A stretch of DNA of 64,000 bases, taken from Planctomycetota bacterium (GTDB lineage: Bacteria > Planctomycetota > Planctomycetia > Isosphaerales > Isosphaeraceae). A model generated the notes under the pieces. It searched no databases. It had not been told where the DNA came from and was given only the letters and a program-made list of their open reading frames with translations. Position numbers and translations under genes: made by a program. This document shows positions 28,545 to 37,972 of this stretch, piece after piece. Positions within the stretch are counted from its first letter, which is position 1; each line of letters begins with the position of its first letter. The stretch is from assembly GCA_021791715.1 (NCBI GenBank), contig JAJYWB010000002.1, positions 62,001-126,000 on the forward strand. The letters run 5' to 3'.

Positions 28545-31500
28545 TCAATCCGATTGTTGATCTTGAATCTTACGCAACGATTGAAGATATGCAATTAAAT
28601 CGGCAAGTTGTTCGGGGGTCAAGCTCGCGGCGATTCCTTCGGGCATCGTCGAGCCTTCGCGCTTTACTCGTTCGTCGATCTCGGCGAGCTTCAACTCTCG
28701 AACCGATCCCGTCGTTTCACGAATCTGGATCGCGTCCGAGCTTTCGCTTACGATAAATCCTGTATAAATATGACCGTCGGTTGTGGCGAAACCGTACGTT
28801 TCGTATCCCTGCGCGATTTTCGCGCTCGGTCTGAGAATCGATTCCGCCAGCTCGGAGGCGTTATACCGCTTGCCGATATCGACGAGGTGCGGTCCCTTGG
28901 GTGTTTGACCGTCGGCGTCGGTATGACACGCCCGACACGATAACGAGGAGAAAAAATGTTTACCTCGTTCGGGGTTTCCCTTTACGCGGAGCGCACGATT
29001 GACGACCGTCTCATAATTCATGTTACCGATCTGATTGGTATTATTGGGATCGACCTTGGCGATGATAACTTTCTGTTCGTCGTCGGCTTTAGGCCGATCT
29101 TTGTAAAAATCGGCGGAAAGTCCCTTAAGATGAACGCGCATGCGATTAAGCTGATCACGAAGAAATTTTGACGTCTCAATATCGTCGTCGAGAACCGCGG
29201 CGGTTAGAACCGAATCGATCCGTCGGCTGCATTCCCATTCGCGCGGGTCGAAATAAGGACCGTTCGTATCGGGACGAATACCCCACCAACTTCCTTGATA
29301 TTCCGCCTCTCGGTGATAGAGCCGAACAAGCGTTTCCAAAACGCCGCGACGAATTTCTGGAGTTTGAGCTTTATTCAATTTTTTGATCAATCCGTCGACG
29401 GTTTTGGGATCATGAAGCGATCTTAAAACGCGGAAAGCGCCTTCGTGGTGCGGACCTTCGATCGCTTCCAAGCAGGCGTCGATCGCCTTCAGCGCGATGA
29501 GTGAACGCATCGCCACATGAGACTCGGTGCGATCGGGATCGGGCCGGGCGTGCACCGGTCGAGCCGTCGGAGTCGACGAATCTTTAGAACGCGAGGTCGA
29601 CGGAATTAAATGTTTCGCGGCTGTAACGTCTCCCAATCGTCCGAGAGCGATGATCGCCTGCCCTCTGACGCGCGGTGAAGAATCGGTCAGAGCATTTATA
29701 AAGAAGCTTGAATCGACCCCTTCAAGTTCCGACTTACGATCGGCCAGAGCCTTTAAAACGAATTCACGAACGGTCGCGTCTTGTCCAAGTTTTCGCAAGG
29801 TCGCGTGGCAAGCGACGCCTTCGAGTTGTTTCAAAGCGAAGATCGCCGCGACACGGCCCGCGAGCGATTTCGATCGATCGAACGCTAAATCGGCGAGCGC
29901 CCGCGCCGTTTGTGGATTACCTCCGCGACGAATAATTTCTCGCTGATAATTGAATCGCGAGATTGCGTTTGGACCGCATAATCCATTGATAAGTTGATCT
30001 AAATGAACTTCTTTTGGATTGACGTGCGATCTCGCGGTCGATCCGGGAGGAACGACCGCGGCGACGAATCCGACCTCGGGTCCGATATAGACGCTCGCCT
30101 CGCCTCCGCGCCAGCTCGCCACGTAGATCCTTCCGTCGTCGCCGCAATCCATTCCGGTCGGTCTGGGAATTGAGAGAAAAACGCTCGAGTTCGCACGAAA
30201 CGAAGCCGATGCTTGTTTCAATTCATGTCGATAAACTTCGTTTCGGCCCCAATCGCCCGTGAGGAGAACGTCGCGATACGCATCGGGTAAACGATCATCC
30301 TGGATATATAGGGCGCCCGTTCCGCTTCCCTGACCGAACGCGCCGAGCGGCGGCATGATCTCATCGGTATAATTCATGAATCTTAGTGGATAACCGTAAT
30401 CGGCGGATTGTATCAGATGGCTTAAGCGCACATCCCAACCCGCGCCGTCGTTCGTGTTATCTCTCGTAAACAAATTCATGTAAGGATCAATTGCGATCGC
30501 AAACGGATTGCGCAGACCGACGGCGAAGACTTCGAGCTCTCGTCCGTCGGGTCGAACGCGGAGAATTCCGCCGCCTCGTTGAGAAAGCTTCGTTCCGTCC
30601 TTCCCCGTCGCGTTGTGGAAGCCGTAATCGCCGACGGCGATGTAAATCCAGCCGTCGATTCCCATTCGGATGCCGTTCGTCGTATGATCGCCGCCTCGTG
30701 TATCAATCTGGCTGGTCGTTAAGCCCGAGACGAGGATTTCTTGGCTGTCTGAAACGCCGTCGCCGTTTTGATCGCGAAAGACGCTAAGAAACGGCGGGTG
30801 CATAACCCAAACCGCCCCTTCCTGAGCGATCAAACCGCGCGGATGATCCATTTTGGCGAATTCATTAACGCGATCGGCGACGCCGTCGCCGTCGTCGTCG
30901 ACGCAGCGCATCACGCGACCTCCGCCGGGGGTTCGGCCGAGCGAGCCTTGCTCGTCGACGGCCACATAAACGGCGCCGTCGGGAGCGACCGAAACCGCCA
31001 CGGGATAACCAACCTGAGGCGGTGCGGCGAAAAGGCTCACTTGAAAACCGGGAGGCGACTTAACAATTTGATCAATCGATGATTTATCAATTGGTTTAAG
31101 AGGCGTGTTTCCGCCCGGCGGCCCGAAATTGAATCGGGGATGATATACCGTTTTTTTTCCCGCGAGTTGATCGGCGATTGAAATCGATCGTTTCTCAACG
31201 AACGTGATGAGATCGGGCGCCGTCGGCGCTCCGGGAGGGCCGAAACCGATCGGCGGCTCGACCCGCTCGACTCGCGACGCATTCTCACGCCGAATCAGCT
31301 CCCTCGTCGAATCGTCGATCGTCTTGATATCGGCTAAGAGGCGCTCTTTGTCGAAGACGGTCGACGCGAGTTCCGTAAGGATCTTCCGCTGAGCGTCGCG
31401 AACCTCTTTCATCGCGAGTAGACGATCGACCGGTCGATTCTCGCCGCCGTAAGGTCGATACAGGCTCATATTCATAAGCCGGTCCGCGGAACCCATGATC

Positions 31501-32525
31501 GCGAAATTGGCGAAAGACGATCCCTGATCTCCAGGAATAAAAACAAATCGATTGGTTTTCGGATCAAGGAACAGATAATAATTCAAATTTAATGTAAAAA
31601 ACCCGTCGGCGTTCGCGATCATCGCCTGCGCGGCCATGAACCTCAAAAAATTATCAATATCAAGATACAAACCAATTTCTTTACGAAACTGGTCGTCGTC
31701 GGCGCGGTCGACGAGTTTTAAGAACCGGGTGAATCGGGTCGCTTGTTCGGCGGTCGGTTCGGCGAGAGTGCGGTATCGTTCGCGGTATTTCTCCCAGTCG
31801 TCGCCGAGATATTCGAGCGTGCGCGCTCCCCACGGTTGAACGAGGAAGCCGTTCTCGGCGTGGAATCGATTTTTCAGGAATGCGCGGTCGATCGACTCGA
31901 CGACGGTATAAACGCCGAGATAAGCCTTTTCATATTTACCGGGAACCGTGAGAATCGCCTCGGCGCGAGCGGTTCGAGGCGCGGCGACGCCCGATTCGCG
32001 GAAGAGCTTAAATGCCAGCGATTCGCGCGCTCTGGACGGATCGAGAACGCCCGATTCAAGCTCAAAACAGCGAGGCTCTTGTGAATCGACGCGTTCAAAT
32101 CGATCGAGATCGACCAAAATGGAACGCTTGAGCCCTCCCGCCGACGCTAAGTATGACACGTTTCCGGTATAGCGAAGTCCAACGTTTTTAAAGGCTTTAC
32201 CGTCGATTACGACCGCTCCGTGAACCCAGGGAAACTCCATTCCGAAGAGATTCCGCTCGCTTTCTCGATCTCCCGGTTTTTTCAGCCGAGCCGGCTCGAC
32301 GGGTGCGCCGAAAAATGCCGCGCGAGCGGGAGGTTGCATCGCCTGATATTCATCCGCGGAGATCTCGATTTCTATATTATGAAGCTTAACAAGCCCGAAA
32401 AAATCGGTTGAAACTGCGGGTTCGACGTCTCCCGCGGCCTGGACGTTTCGCGCTTCAATCGCGACGACGCGATCCGTGAACATTGTCGTCAGAAATATCG
32501 CGGCGATGAAAACTCGAAGATGCAT
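28545..32525 (-). CDS. CotH-kinase-like domain fused to PVC-type dehydrogenase, HEAT repeats and cytochrome c
   Basis: A 1326-residue exported protein (signal peptide HLRVFIAAIFLTTMFTDRVVA). Residues about 45-440 resemble CotH (FKNVGLRYTGN, ARESLAFKLFRESGVAAPRTA, YLGVYTVVESIDRAFLKNRF, then NLNYYLFLDPKTNRFVFIPGDQG). From about 490 (PPGFQVSLFAAPPQVGYP) to about 810 is the PVC-type sorbosone/glucose-dehydrogenase-like beta-propeller (GRIYVASW near its end). HEAT-like helical repeats follow at 840-1060 (SPRVRGQAIIALGRLGDV). The C-terminus is a cytochrome c with CRACH near 1196-1200 and a candidate axial Met in STMPEG near 1293. Fusion of CotH to this cytochrome protein is unusual. It is the first gene of the minus-strand run and lies 84 bases before the DUF1549 gene. 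Confidence 0.9.
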   Translation of the reverse strand: MHLRVFIAAIFLTTMFTDRVVAIEARNVQAAGDVEPAVSTDFFGLVKLHNIEIEISADEYQAMQPPARAAFFGAPVEPARLKKPGDRESERNLFGMEFPWVHGAVVIDGKAFKNVGLRYTGNVSYLASAGGLKRSILVDLDRFERVDSQEPRCFELESGVLDPSRARESLAFKLFRESGVAAPRTARAEAILTVPGKYEKAYLGVYTVVESIDRAFLKNRFHAENGFLVQPWGARTLEYLGDDWEKYRERYRTLAEPTAEQATRFTRFLKLVDRADDDQFRKEIGLYLDIDNFLRFMAAQAMIANADGFFTLNLNYYLFLDPKTNRFVFIPGDQGSSFANFAIMGSADRLMNMSLYRPYGGENRPVDRLLAMKEVRDAQRKILTELASTVFDKERLLADIKTIDDSTRELIRRENASRVERVEPPIGFGPPGAPTAPDLITFVEKRSISIADQLAGKKTVYHPRFNFGPPGGNTPLKPIDKSSIDQIVKSPPGFQVSLFAAPPQVGYPVAVSVAPDGAVYVAVDEQGSLGRTPGGGRVMRCVDDDGDGVADRVNEFAKMDHPRGLIAQEGAVWVMHPPFLSVFRDQNGDGVSDSQEILVSGLTTSQIDTRGGDHTTNGIRMGIDGWIYIAVGDYGFHNATGKDGTKLSQRGGGILRVRPDGRELEVFAVGLRNPFAIAIDPYMNLFTRDNTNDGAGWDVRLSHLIQSADYGYPLRFMNYTDEIMPPLGAFGQGSGTGALYIQDDRLPDAYRDVLLTGDWGRNEVYRHELKQASASFRANSSVFLSIPRPTGMDCGDDGRIYVASWRGGEASVYIGPEVGFVAAVVPPGSTARSHVNPKEVHLDQLINGLCGPNAISRFNYQREIIRRGGNPQTARALADLAFDRSKSLAGRVAAIFALKQLEGVACHATLRKLGQDATVREFVLKALADRKSELEGVDSSFFINALTDSSPRVRGQAIIALGRLGDVTAAKHLIPSTSRSKDSSTPTARPVHARPDPDRTESHVAMRSLIALKAIDACLEAIEGPHHEGAFRVLRSLHDPKTVDGLIKKLNKAQTPEIRRGVLETLVRLYHREAEYQGSWWGIRPDTNGPYFDPREWECSRRIDSVLTAAVLDDDIETSKFLRDQLNRMRVHLKGLSADFYKDRPKADDEQKVIIAKVDPNNTNQIGNMNYETVVNRALRVKGNPERGKHFFSSLSCRACHTDADGQTPKGPHLVDIGKRYNASELAESILRPSAKIAQGYETYGFATTDGHIYTGFIVSESSDAIQIRETTGSVRELKLAEIDERVKREGSTMPEGIAASLTPEQLADLIAYLQSLRKIQDQQSD

Positions 32526-32813
32526 GACGTTGTCTCACATAGAATGTCGAGATCGAATCGTTAAGAACGACTTAACCGCTTAACGTATCGATCCGCGAAC
32601 GTTCACACCGGCCGGGGCGCCCGCTATCCTTCTAGACGCAAACCTTCGGCCGACGTCGCGCGGTCGGTCTCATTTTTTTGAAACCCAAAAGACGACCACA
32701 ATATTGATCCGCTCAGAGAATATTTTAAAAGTTACATTAAATATATTTAATTATTCACTTATTATAGAATAAATTCGCCGCCGCGTCGAATTCGCCTTGT
32801 GATAACCGAGGGG

Positions 32814-35246
32814 TTAAGGATTTCGGCGAGACTGAAAAGGCATGGGGAAAACGCTTAACTTACCGTGAATCGGCGGTCCGATCATGTTATTCCAGATTCG
32901 CTTTTGATCCAGCGTGAGTTCGGCTTGAATACGATCGACGAGCGATTCGCTCGGTTCTTCGGCGGGTCTTCCGGATCGGATCTCGATCATTCGATTGAAG
33001 AAATTGGTCTCTTCGATCGCGTGAATTCGCTCGCGTTGTTCCGGCGTAAGTCCAAGCGACCGTACGACCTCGGGATCGCGAAACGCGCGCGGTCCTTCGG
33101 ATTGAAGAACGATCTGCCGGAGTCGTTTTCGCTGCGCCGGGCGAAGAATCGCATCGAGCTCGGCCTCGTTCGACCTCGCCTGAACGATCGCCATTCGCAC
33201 GCGCCGAGCGGGTGAAATCGATCCGCCGTGTTCGCCAAAATTCTCGATCCACCAACTTCCCGCGCGAGCCGAGAGATCGGCGACTTTCGTTCGCTGATCT
33301 TGATCGAGTTGTAAATCATCGAGAGCCGCCGGCTGTATCACAAGGTAAAGATCGCCCGCCGCTCGCAGAACCTCAAGATCGGCGAGGATCGTCTCGACAC
33401 GTCGCGTGGAATCGAGAAGATCGGCTCGCGACGCGGGATCGTTTCGTCGCTGCTCGACGAAGAGGCGGTAATAATCGAGAGCCGAATCGAGAAGTCGCTT
33501 TCGAAGTCCTTCCATTCCAGGAAAGTGCGCCAGTTCCTCCTCGCTGACGCGGATCAGTTCGTCGACGGCGCTCCGAGCCAAACGAAAGCGCGCCTCGGCT
33601 TCCTCCGCACGTCGACGCTCGTCGTCGTAAGCGATCTCGGCTTTAACCTTCTGTTCCAGGGTTTTACGCTGTTCGCGACGGATCAACGCCGTACTGATCA
33701 AAGACGCGACCAAAAGCAAAATCAACGCGACGACGCCGGCGCCGGTAATTGTTGGATGTTGATATAACCAGATTTTCATTCTTTCAATCAACGTCGGCGG
33801 TCGAGCCAAAATCGACTTACCGTCCAGGTATCGGCGGAGATCATCGGCCATCTCTCGCGCGGTTTCGTAACGATCGGCCGGAGCTTTACGGAGCGCTTTA
33901 AGGACGATCGTCTCAAGGTTATGGGGAATCGAATCGTCGAGACGGCGCGGCGGCGTGGGATCGTCGTCGGCGATCCGCCGAATCAAAGTATTGCGATCAT
34001 TTCCTTCAAAAGGAGGACGGAGAGTTAATAATTCATATAAAGTTGCGCCCAGCGAGTAAACGTCGGCGCGGTGATCGAAAACGCCGCGTTTCGCCGATAA
34101 CTGCTCGGGGCTCATATAGCGAAGCGTGCCGAGAAGTTCACCCGTGATCGTCAACCCGACATTTCCGGCGACCTGAGCGAGCCCAAAATCGGTTACCCAA
34201 AGATCTCCGTTAAGATCCAGCAGTAAATTGCCCGGTTTCACGTCGCGATGAACAATACCCGCCTGGTGCGCATGCTCGAGCGCCAAAGCCGCCTGCCGAC
34301 ACAATTCGGCCACTCTGTCGAAATACCGACGACGGTCGGAAGAAAGTTCGCGCGAGATCGCTAAAACAAGCTTCGACGTCGCCGAATCATCAGTTGATCC
34401 AAGATGATTTATGTAATGATCTGAAAACAGATTTGCATTCCCCTTGGCCGCGGAACGCTCCGCCCCCTTCGCGATATTTGATGAAGATTCTTTTATGTTA
34501 TTCGGCTCTTTCTTTACGATCTCACGCTCGGTCTCTCGCTTGATCGGTTCGTGATCGGGCGCGGGGGCGATCTTAAAAAAGGTTGAACCGCGGCGAGATT
34601 TTGACGATTCGAAGCGTCGATCGCGGCGGAGGCGGCGGAGATCCGAGATCAGTTCGGCGAGGCTTTGCCCGTCGATAAACCGCATGGCGTAATAATGAAC
34701 GCCGCGTTCACAACCGACCGCGTGCACCGGAACGATCTTTTCGTGTTGAACGTGCGCGGCGGCCAACGCCTCGGTTTTAAATCGATGGAGTCGACGGGTA
34801 TCAATAGCGGCGGCGAACGGGAGCACTTTTAGAGCGACTCGCCGCCTCAGCGATATTTGTTCCGCCTCGTAGACGACTCCCATTCCACCCCGACCGACCT
34901 CGCGCAGCAGGCGGAAATCGCCGAGCTCGCCGATGCCGGGTGGAATCCCTTCGGTCTCGTCGCGCATCGATCCGGCTCGGCCGGCGACCGAGGTTGAAAC
35001 GTCGTCGGCTTTAGCGCGCCGAGCCGTCGCACGGCCGGCGGGTTCGTGTCGGATCGGCGCGGTAAGCCGCGCGATCTCGTCGTAACCCGCGAGAAACTCC
35101 TCCAGATCTTGTCGAAGGTCGGGATGTTCCGCGAGCAGTCGGTCGCGATCGGGCGCGCGGCCGTTCGCGAGCGACTCGACGTATTCCAGAAGGACGCGAT
35201 TCCGCCGTCGCTCGCGTTCGTCGTCGATATCAAGATCAGAACTCAT
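32814..35246 (-). CDS. Membrane-anchored PknB-like Ser/Thr protein kinase
   Basis: ATG at 35246 has GGAGG 9 bases upstream and overlaps the end of the ECF sigma gene. Residues 1-100 are the acidic N-terminal region common to planctomycete kinases (LLEYVESLANGRAPDRDRLL). Kinase domain: glycine loop VGRGGMGVVYEAE at 117-129, Lys140, HRDVKPGN at 333-340, DFG at 353-355, MSPEQ at 378-382. An insert of roughly 100 residues (201-300), rich in Lys/Glu/Ser, interrupts the lobe region before HRD. A transmembrane helix (about 498-520) is followed by a coiled-coil-like segment and a C-terminal part with two LTxxQ-type motifs (LGLTPEQRERI, LTLDQKRIW), a pattern also seen in CpxP/Spy-like proteins. All catalytic residues are present. 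Confidence 0.92.
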   Translation of the reverse strand: MSSDLDIDDERERRRNRVLLEYVESLANGRAPDRDRLLAEHPDLRQDLEEFLAGYDEIARLTAPIRHEPAGRATARRAKADDVSTSVAGRAGSMRDETEGIPPGIGELGDFRLLREVGRGGMGVVYEAEQISLRRRVALKVLPFAAAIDTRRLHRFKTEALAAAHVQHEKIVPVHAVGCERGVHYYAMRFIDGQSLAELISDLRRLRRDRRFESSKSRRGSTFFKIAPAPDHEPIKRETEREIVKKEPNNIKESSSNIAKGAERSAAKGNANLFSDHYINHLGSTDDSATSKLVLAISRELSSDRRRYFDRVAELCRQAALALEHAHQAGIVHRDVKPGNLLLDLNGDLWVTDFGLAQVAGNVGLTITGELLGTLRYMSPEQLSAKRGVFDHRADVYSLGATLYELLTLRPPFEGNDRNTLIRRIADDDPTPPRRLDDSIPHNLETIVLKALRKAPADRYETAREMADDLRRYLDGKSILARPPTLIERMKIWLYQHPTITGAGVVALILLLVASLISTALIRREQRKTLEQKVKAEIAYDDERRRAEEAEARFRLARSAVDELIRVSEEELAHFPGMEGLRKRLLDSALDYYRLFVEQRRNDPASRADLLDSTRRVETILADLEVLRAAGDLYLVIQPAALDDLQLDQDQRTKVADLSARAGSWWIENFGEHGGSISPARRVRMAIVQARSNEAELDAILRPAQRKRLRQIVLQSEGPRAFRDPEVVRSLGLTPEQRERIHAIEETNFFNRMIEIRSGRPAEEPSESLVDRIQAELTLDQKRIWNNMIGPPIHGKLSVFPMPFQSRRNP

Positions 35247-35820
35247 GATCCGACACCTCCGGATCGCGAAGCGATTCACGAAGCCGCTTGAGTGCGCGAA
35301 AAAGAAGCCCGACCGCGGCGGGGCGCGAGCGACCGATCCGTTCCGCGACGTCGGCGACCGAGAGACCGCTTAAATAGTGCAATTCGACGACGCGTCGCTG
35401 ATCTTCGGGCAACGCGCCGATCGCCCCGGCGAGTCGCCTCAAATCCTCGCCGCGAATCGCTCGCTCGCTCGGCGACGTTAGGTCGGCCGCGAGCAGACCC
35501 TCGAGCCGCGACGATGATCGCTCGAGATCGGCGTCAAGCGATCGTTCTCTCATAAGATCACGTGCTTGTGCGTCAAATCGGCGAAACTCGGAGGTTAAAG
35601 CGTTCGCCAATATCGTTCGAAGCCACGCGAGCCATTCTCCCTCGGTCTCGCCGCGAAACCGCGTTCGGTATTGGTGAGCGTGGAGGATCGTCTGCTGCAC
35701 GACGTCCGACGAATCGAGCTTGGCGCGAAGCCGAGAACTCAACTGAAGCCGGACGAGAAGCCGGAGGTATTCACGATAATCCTCGATTGCTCGCTCTTTG
35801 TTATGATCGTCTGATCGCAT
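35236..35820 (-). CDS. ECF RNA polymerase sigma factor linked to a Ser/Thr kinase
   Basis: A sigma-70 family ECF protein of 194 residues. Region 2: YREYLRLLVRLQLSSRLRAKLDSSDVVQQTILHAH with FRGETEGEWLAWLRTILANALTSEFRR. Region 4: LPEDQRRVVELHYLSGLSVADVAERIGRSRPAAVGLLFRALKRLRESL, a helix-turn-helix that reads the -35 box. This sequence type, in which KLDSSDVVQ occurs in region 2, matches the planctomycete ECF group found next to PknB-type kinases, and here the kinase start overlaps its 3' end. It is inferred that phosphorylation by the kinase controls the sigma factor. No classical anti-sigma gene is present in this pair. Confidence 0.93.
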   Translation of the reverse strand: MRSDDHNKERAIEDYREYLRLLVRLQLSSRLRAKLDSSDVVQQTILHAHQYRTRFRGETEGEWLAWLRTILANALTSEFRRFDAQARDLMRERSLDADLERSSSRLEGLLAADLTSPSERAIRGEDLRRLAGAIGALPEDQRRVVELHYLSGLSVADVAERIGRSRPAAVGLLFRALKRLRESLRDPEVSDHEF

Positions 35821-36010
35821 GTTTTCGCACGCTCTTTCCCCATCCGGTCGGGCGTTCGAAGGCGTCGTTCGTTCCTATTCAAAGCGAGTTTTCGGGTTGG
35901 AACGGCGGAGGATTTTGAGAAAATCGCTTTTTCGGTTCGTTTAAGGATTCTTTAACTGAAAAGATTTGATCATAAATTTAGTTCGGCCGGTTTTCCGCGG
36001 GCGCGTTCTC

Positions 36011-36766
36011 TCAGCGAGCGCCGACGCCGATGAGCAACCGAGTCATTCCGTCGGAAAGCCGTTTATCGCAGAAAAAGAGCTGATTGGGCGGAGTGATGAC
36101 GTCGGTTGCGATTTGACCCTCCCCTTCGAGCGTCAACACCACGCGAAGCTCGACACGACCGTTCTCGTCGATCGCCTTGTTCAGTCTGGTTTCGGCGATG
36201 TAGCCGTCTTCCAGATCGCATTCGAGCGTTTCCCCCTCGGCGAGCCGCTTGCCGCGCGCGTGAATCATCCTAAAGCCGTAATGGGGAAACAACTTACGTA
36301 ATTGGGGCTCGATGTCGATCAGTTTGGGATCGATCGTCGTGTCGTTCGGGGTCGCGATGATGCCGAAAAGCGTCACCTGGCGAGAATCGGCCTCCTTGCG
36401 CTTCGGCTCGGGCTTCTTTTTAGAAGTCGAAGGAGAGTCTTTAGGAACGGAAGGGGGATCGGCGGGTTTATCGGGATGAGCCGATTTTTCGGGATTCGCT
36501 TGTTGAGCCGGAGATTGCGCGGCGATCACCGCCAAGCCGAATCCCCGGTCGACCATGATCGCGAAGTCGGTTTGTTGAGCATGTGATTGCGCGGCGGTCT
36601 CTGGTAAGCCGGCCGGAAATAAGCCGGCTGAATTGTGAAGCTCATTGTGAGACGTCGTCGCTCGCGCGCCGGCGCGTGCGACGCAAGCGAACCCAAAAAC
36701 AATAAGAATGGCCGAGAAAACCCGGCGCAACCCGGCTCGAAATCGAAGCCGGGGACGATCGGTCAT
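36011..36766 (-). CDS. Secreted protein cotranscribed with an anti-sigma factor
   Basis: The first 33 residues form a signal peptide (RLRFRAGLRRVFSAILIVFGFACVARAGA). A flexible Ala/Gln/Pro/Lys-rich stretch follows (about 35-125). The C-terminal part (about 128-251) is compact, with VTLFGIIATPNDTTIDPKL, LRKLFPHYGFRMIHARGKRLAEGE and VLTLEGEGQIATDVITPPNQLFFCDKRL; its alternating hydrophobic pattern suggests a beta-rich domain. No family was recognised. Its ATG overlaps the anti-sigma stop codon (ATGA at 36763-36766), so it is translated together with the sigma/anti-sigma genes and is likely part of the same envelope-stress module. Confidence 0.7.
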   Translation of the reverse strand: MTDRPRLRFRAGLRRVFSAILIVFGFACVARAGARATTSHNELHNSAGLFPAGLPETAAQSHAQQTDFAIMVDRGFGLAVIAAQSPAQQANPEKSAHPDKPADPPSVPKDSPSTSKKKPEPKRKEADSRQVTLFGIIATPNDTTIDPKLIDIEPQLRKLFPHYGFRMIHARGKRLAEGETLECDLEDGYIAETRLNKAIDENGRVELRVVLTLEGEGQIATDVITPPNQLFFCDKRLSDGMTRLLIGVGAR

Positions 36767-37311
36767 TGCGCCATCGCCTCAAACGCGTTAAAGAGTACGA
36801 GATTGTCGATACTGGAGAGCTTCGGTTCGTCGAGATTCACCGCGAGCGAATCGTCGTCGTCGGAATTGACCCGAGTGACCTCGTGCTTTTCCAGATCGAT
36901 GATCGGCGTTTGACCTTCCTCGAGCAAGACGAGCCGGACGATCTCGGGACGCGCCTGGTGCGAGTCGGCGAAACCGCCAACGCCGACGGGTCGATCCGAA
37001 TGGAACGCGACGAACACGAAAAAGAGCGCAGCGGCTGCGATCGCGGCCGTTCCGGCGAGAACGCGCGGCGCGAACCGCAGCCAAGCCGCACGGGCCGGAC
37101 GAGACGAGCCCGCCGAAGTCACACGGTTCCAGACCGATGCGAACGCCTGGTCGGTCGCGACGGGACGCGTCGCGTCCCAGAGCGCGTCGAACCGTTCACA
37201 GCTTTCGGCCCACGCCGCGCAGCTTTCGCAGTGCGCCAAATGGGCGCCGAGTTCCGCGGAACGTTCACCCCGCGATACCGACAATTCCCGTTTCGCTTCG
37301 CCGCAACGCAT
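36763..37311 (-). CDS. Zinc-binding transmembrane anti-sigma factor
   Basis: ATG at 37311 (GAGG 8 bases upstream) gives a product starting RCGEAKRELS. The N-terminal domain carries HLAHCESCAAW, the HxxxCxxC signature of the zinc anti-sigma (ZAS) fold that holds an ECF sigma factor in check. One transmembrane helix (VLAGTAAIAAAALFFVFVAF) follows near residues 84-103, then an extracytoplasmic tail of about 75 residues ending in an acidic stretch. It lies 80 bases after the ECF sigma gene (37391-37972), its presumed partner, and overlaps the downstream secreted-protein gene. Release probably occurs on an envelope signal; how is not visible. Confidence 0.9.
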   Translation of the reverse strand: MRCGEAKRELSVSRGERSAELGAHLAHCESCAAWAESCERFDALWDATRPVATDQAFASVWNRVTSAGSSRPARAAWLRFAPRVLAGTAAIAAAALFFVFVAFHSDRPVGVGGFADSHQARPEIVRLVLLEEGQTPIIDLEKHEVTRVNSDDDDSLAVNLDEPKLSSIDNLVLFNAFEAMAQ

Positions 37312-37390
37312 CGTGATACCTCGGATTTCCACCGACCACTTGGAGTCGATGATTCCCACCGACAGATATTGTATCGTGCCCACAACTAAA

Positions 37391-37972
37391 TTAAAGGTCG
37401 CTCCGTCGCGAAAGATACGATTGAAGCTTTTGCCGCGCGGCGTGAATGCGACTCATCACCGTTCCCACCGGAACCCCTTGAATCTCGGCGATCTCTTTAT
37501 AACTCAACTCCGATTCGGCGAAGAGCACAAAAGCCGACCGCAGCGACGGACTCAACCGCGCGAGCGCGGCGTCGAGTTCCATACGTAAATCGTCGTTCAC
37601 CAAACCGACCGATGGATCATCCAGTTTTTCGGGCTCTTCGCCGTTCGCCGTAACGACCTTCAAACCGACATTCGTCCTACGTGATCGATTCCGTCCCAAA
37701 TCGAGCGCCGCGTTTTGAACGATCCGACACAGCCATGTCGAGAATTCACACCGACCGTCGAACCGTTCCAGATGATTCAAAGCCTTGAGAAAGCCGTCTT
37801 GAACCGCGTCGAGCGCGTCTTCCTCGCGTCCCAACAGCCGTTTCGCCAACCGATACGAGCGATCCCAATGCCGCCGAAATAACTCTTCTCGCGCGACCTG
37901 ATCCCCCGCGCGGGCCAAAACGACCAGGGTCTCGTCATCGGATGACACAACGGTCGCCGACCCCTCAAACAT
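37391..37972 (-). CDS. ECF RNA polymerase sigma factor
   Basis: A 193-residue ECF sigma factor. Region 2 includes AREELFRRHWDRSYRLAKRLLGREEDALDAVQDGFLKALNHLERFDG and FSTWLCRIVQNAALDLGR. Region 4 includes LSPSLRSAFVLFAESELSYKEIAEIQGVPVGTVMSRIHAARQKLQSYL, the DNA-binding helix-turn-helix. It is followed by a ZAS anti-sigma factor and a secreted protein in the same direction. It differs in sequence from the kinase-linked ECF factor 2 kb away. The divergent neighbour is a PEP-CTERM protein, possibly a regulon member, but no shared promoter motif could be shown. Confidence 0.95.
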   Translation of the reverse strand: MFEGSATVVSSDDETLVVLARAGDQVAREELFRRHWDRSYRLAKRLLGREEDALDAVQDGFLKALNHLERFDGRCEFSTWLCRIVQNAALDLGRNRSRRTNVGLKVVTANGEEPEKLDDPSVGLVNDDLRMELDAALARLSPSLRSAFVLFAESELSYKEIAEIQGVPVGTVMSRIHAARQKLQSYLSRRSDL

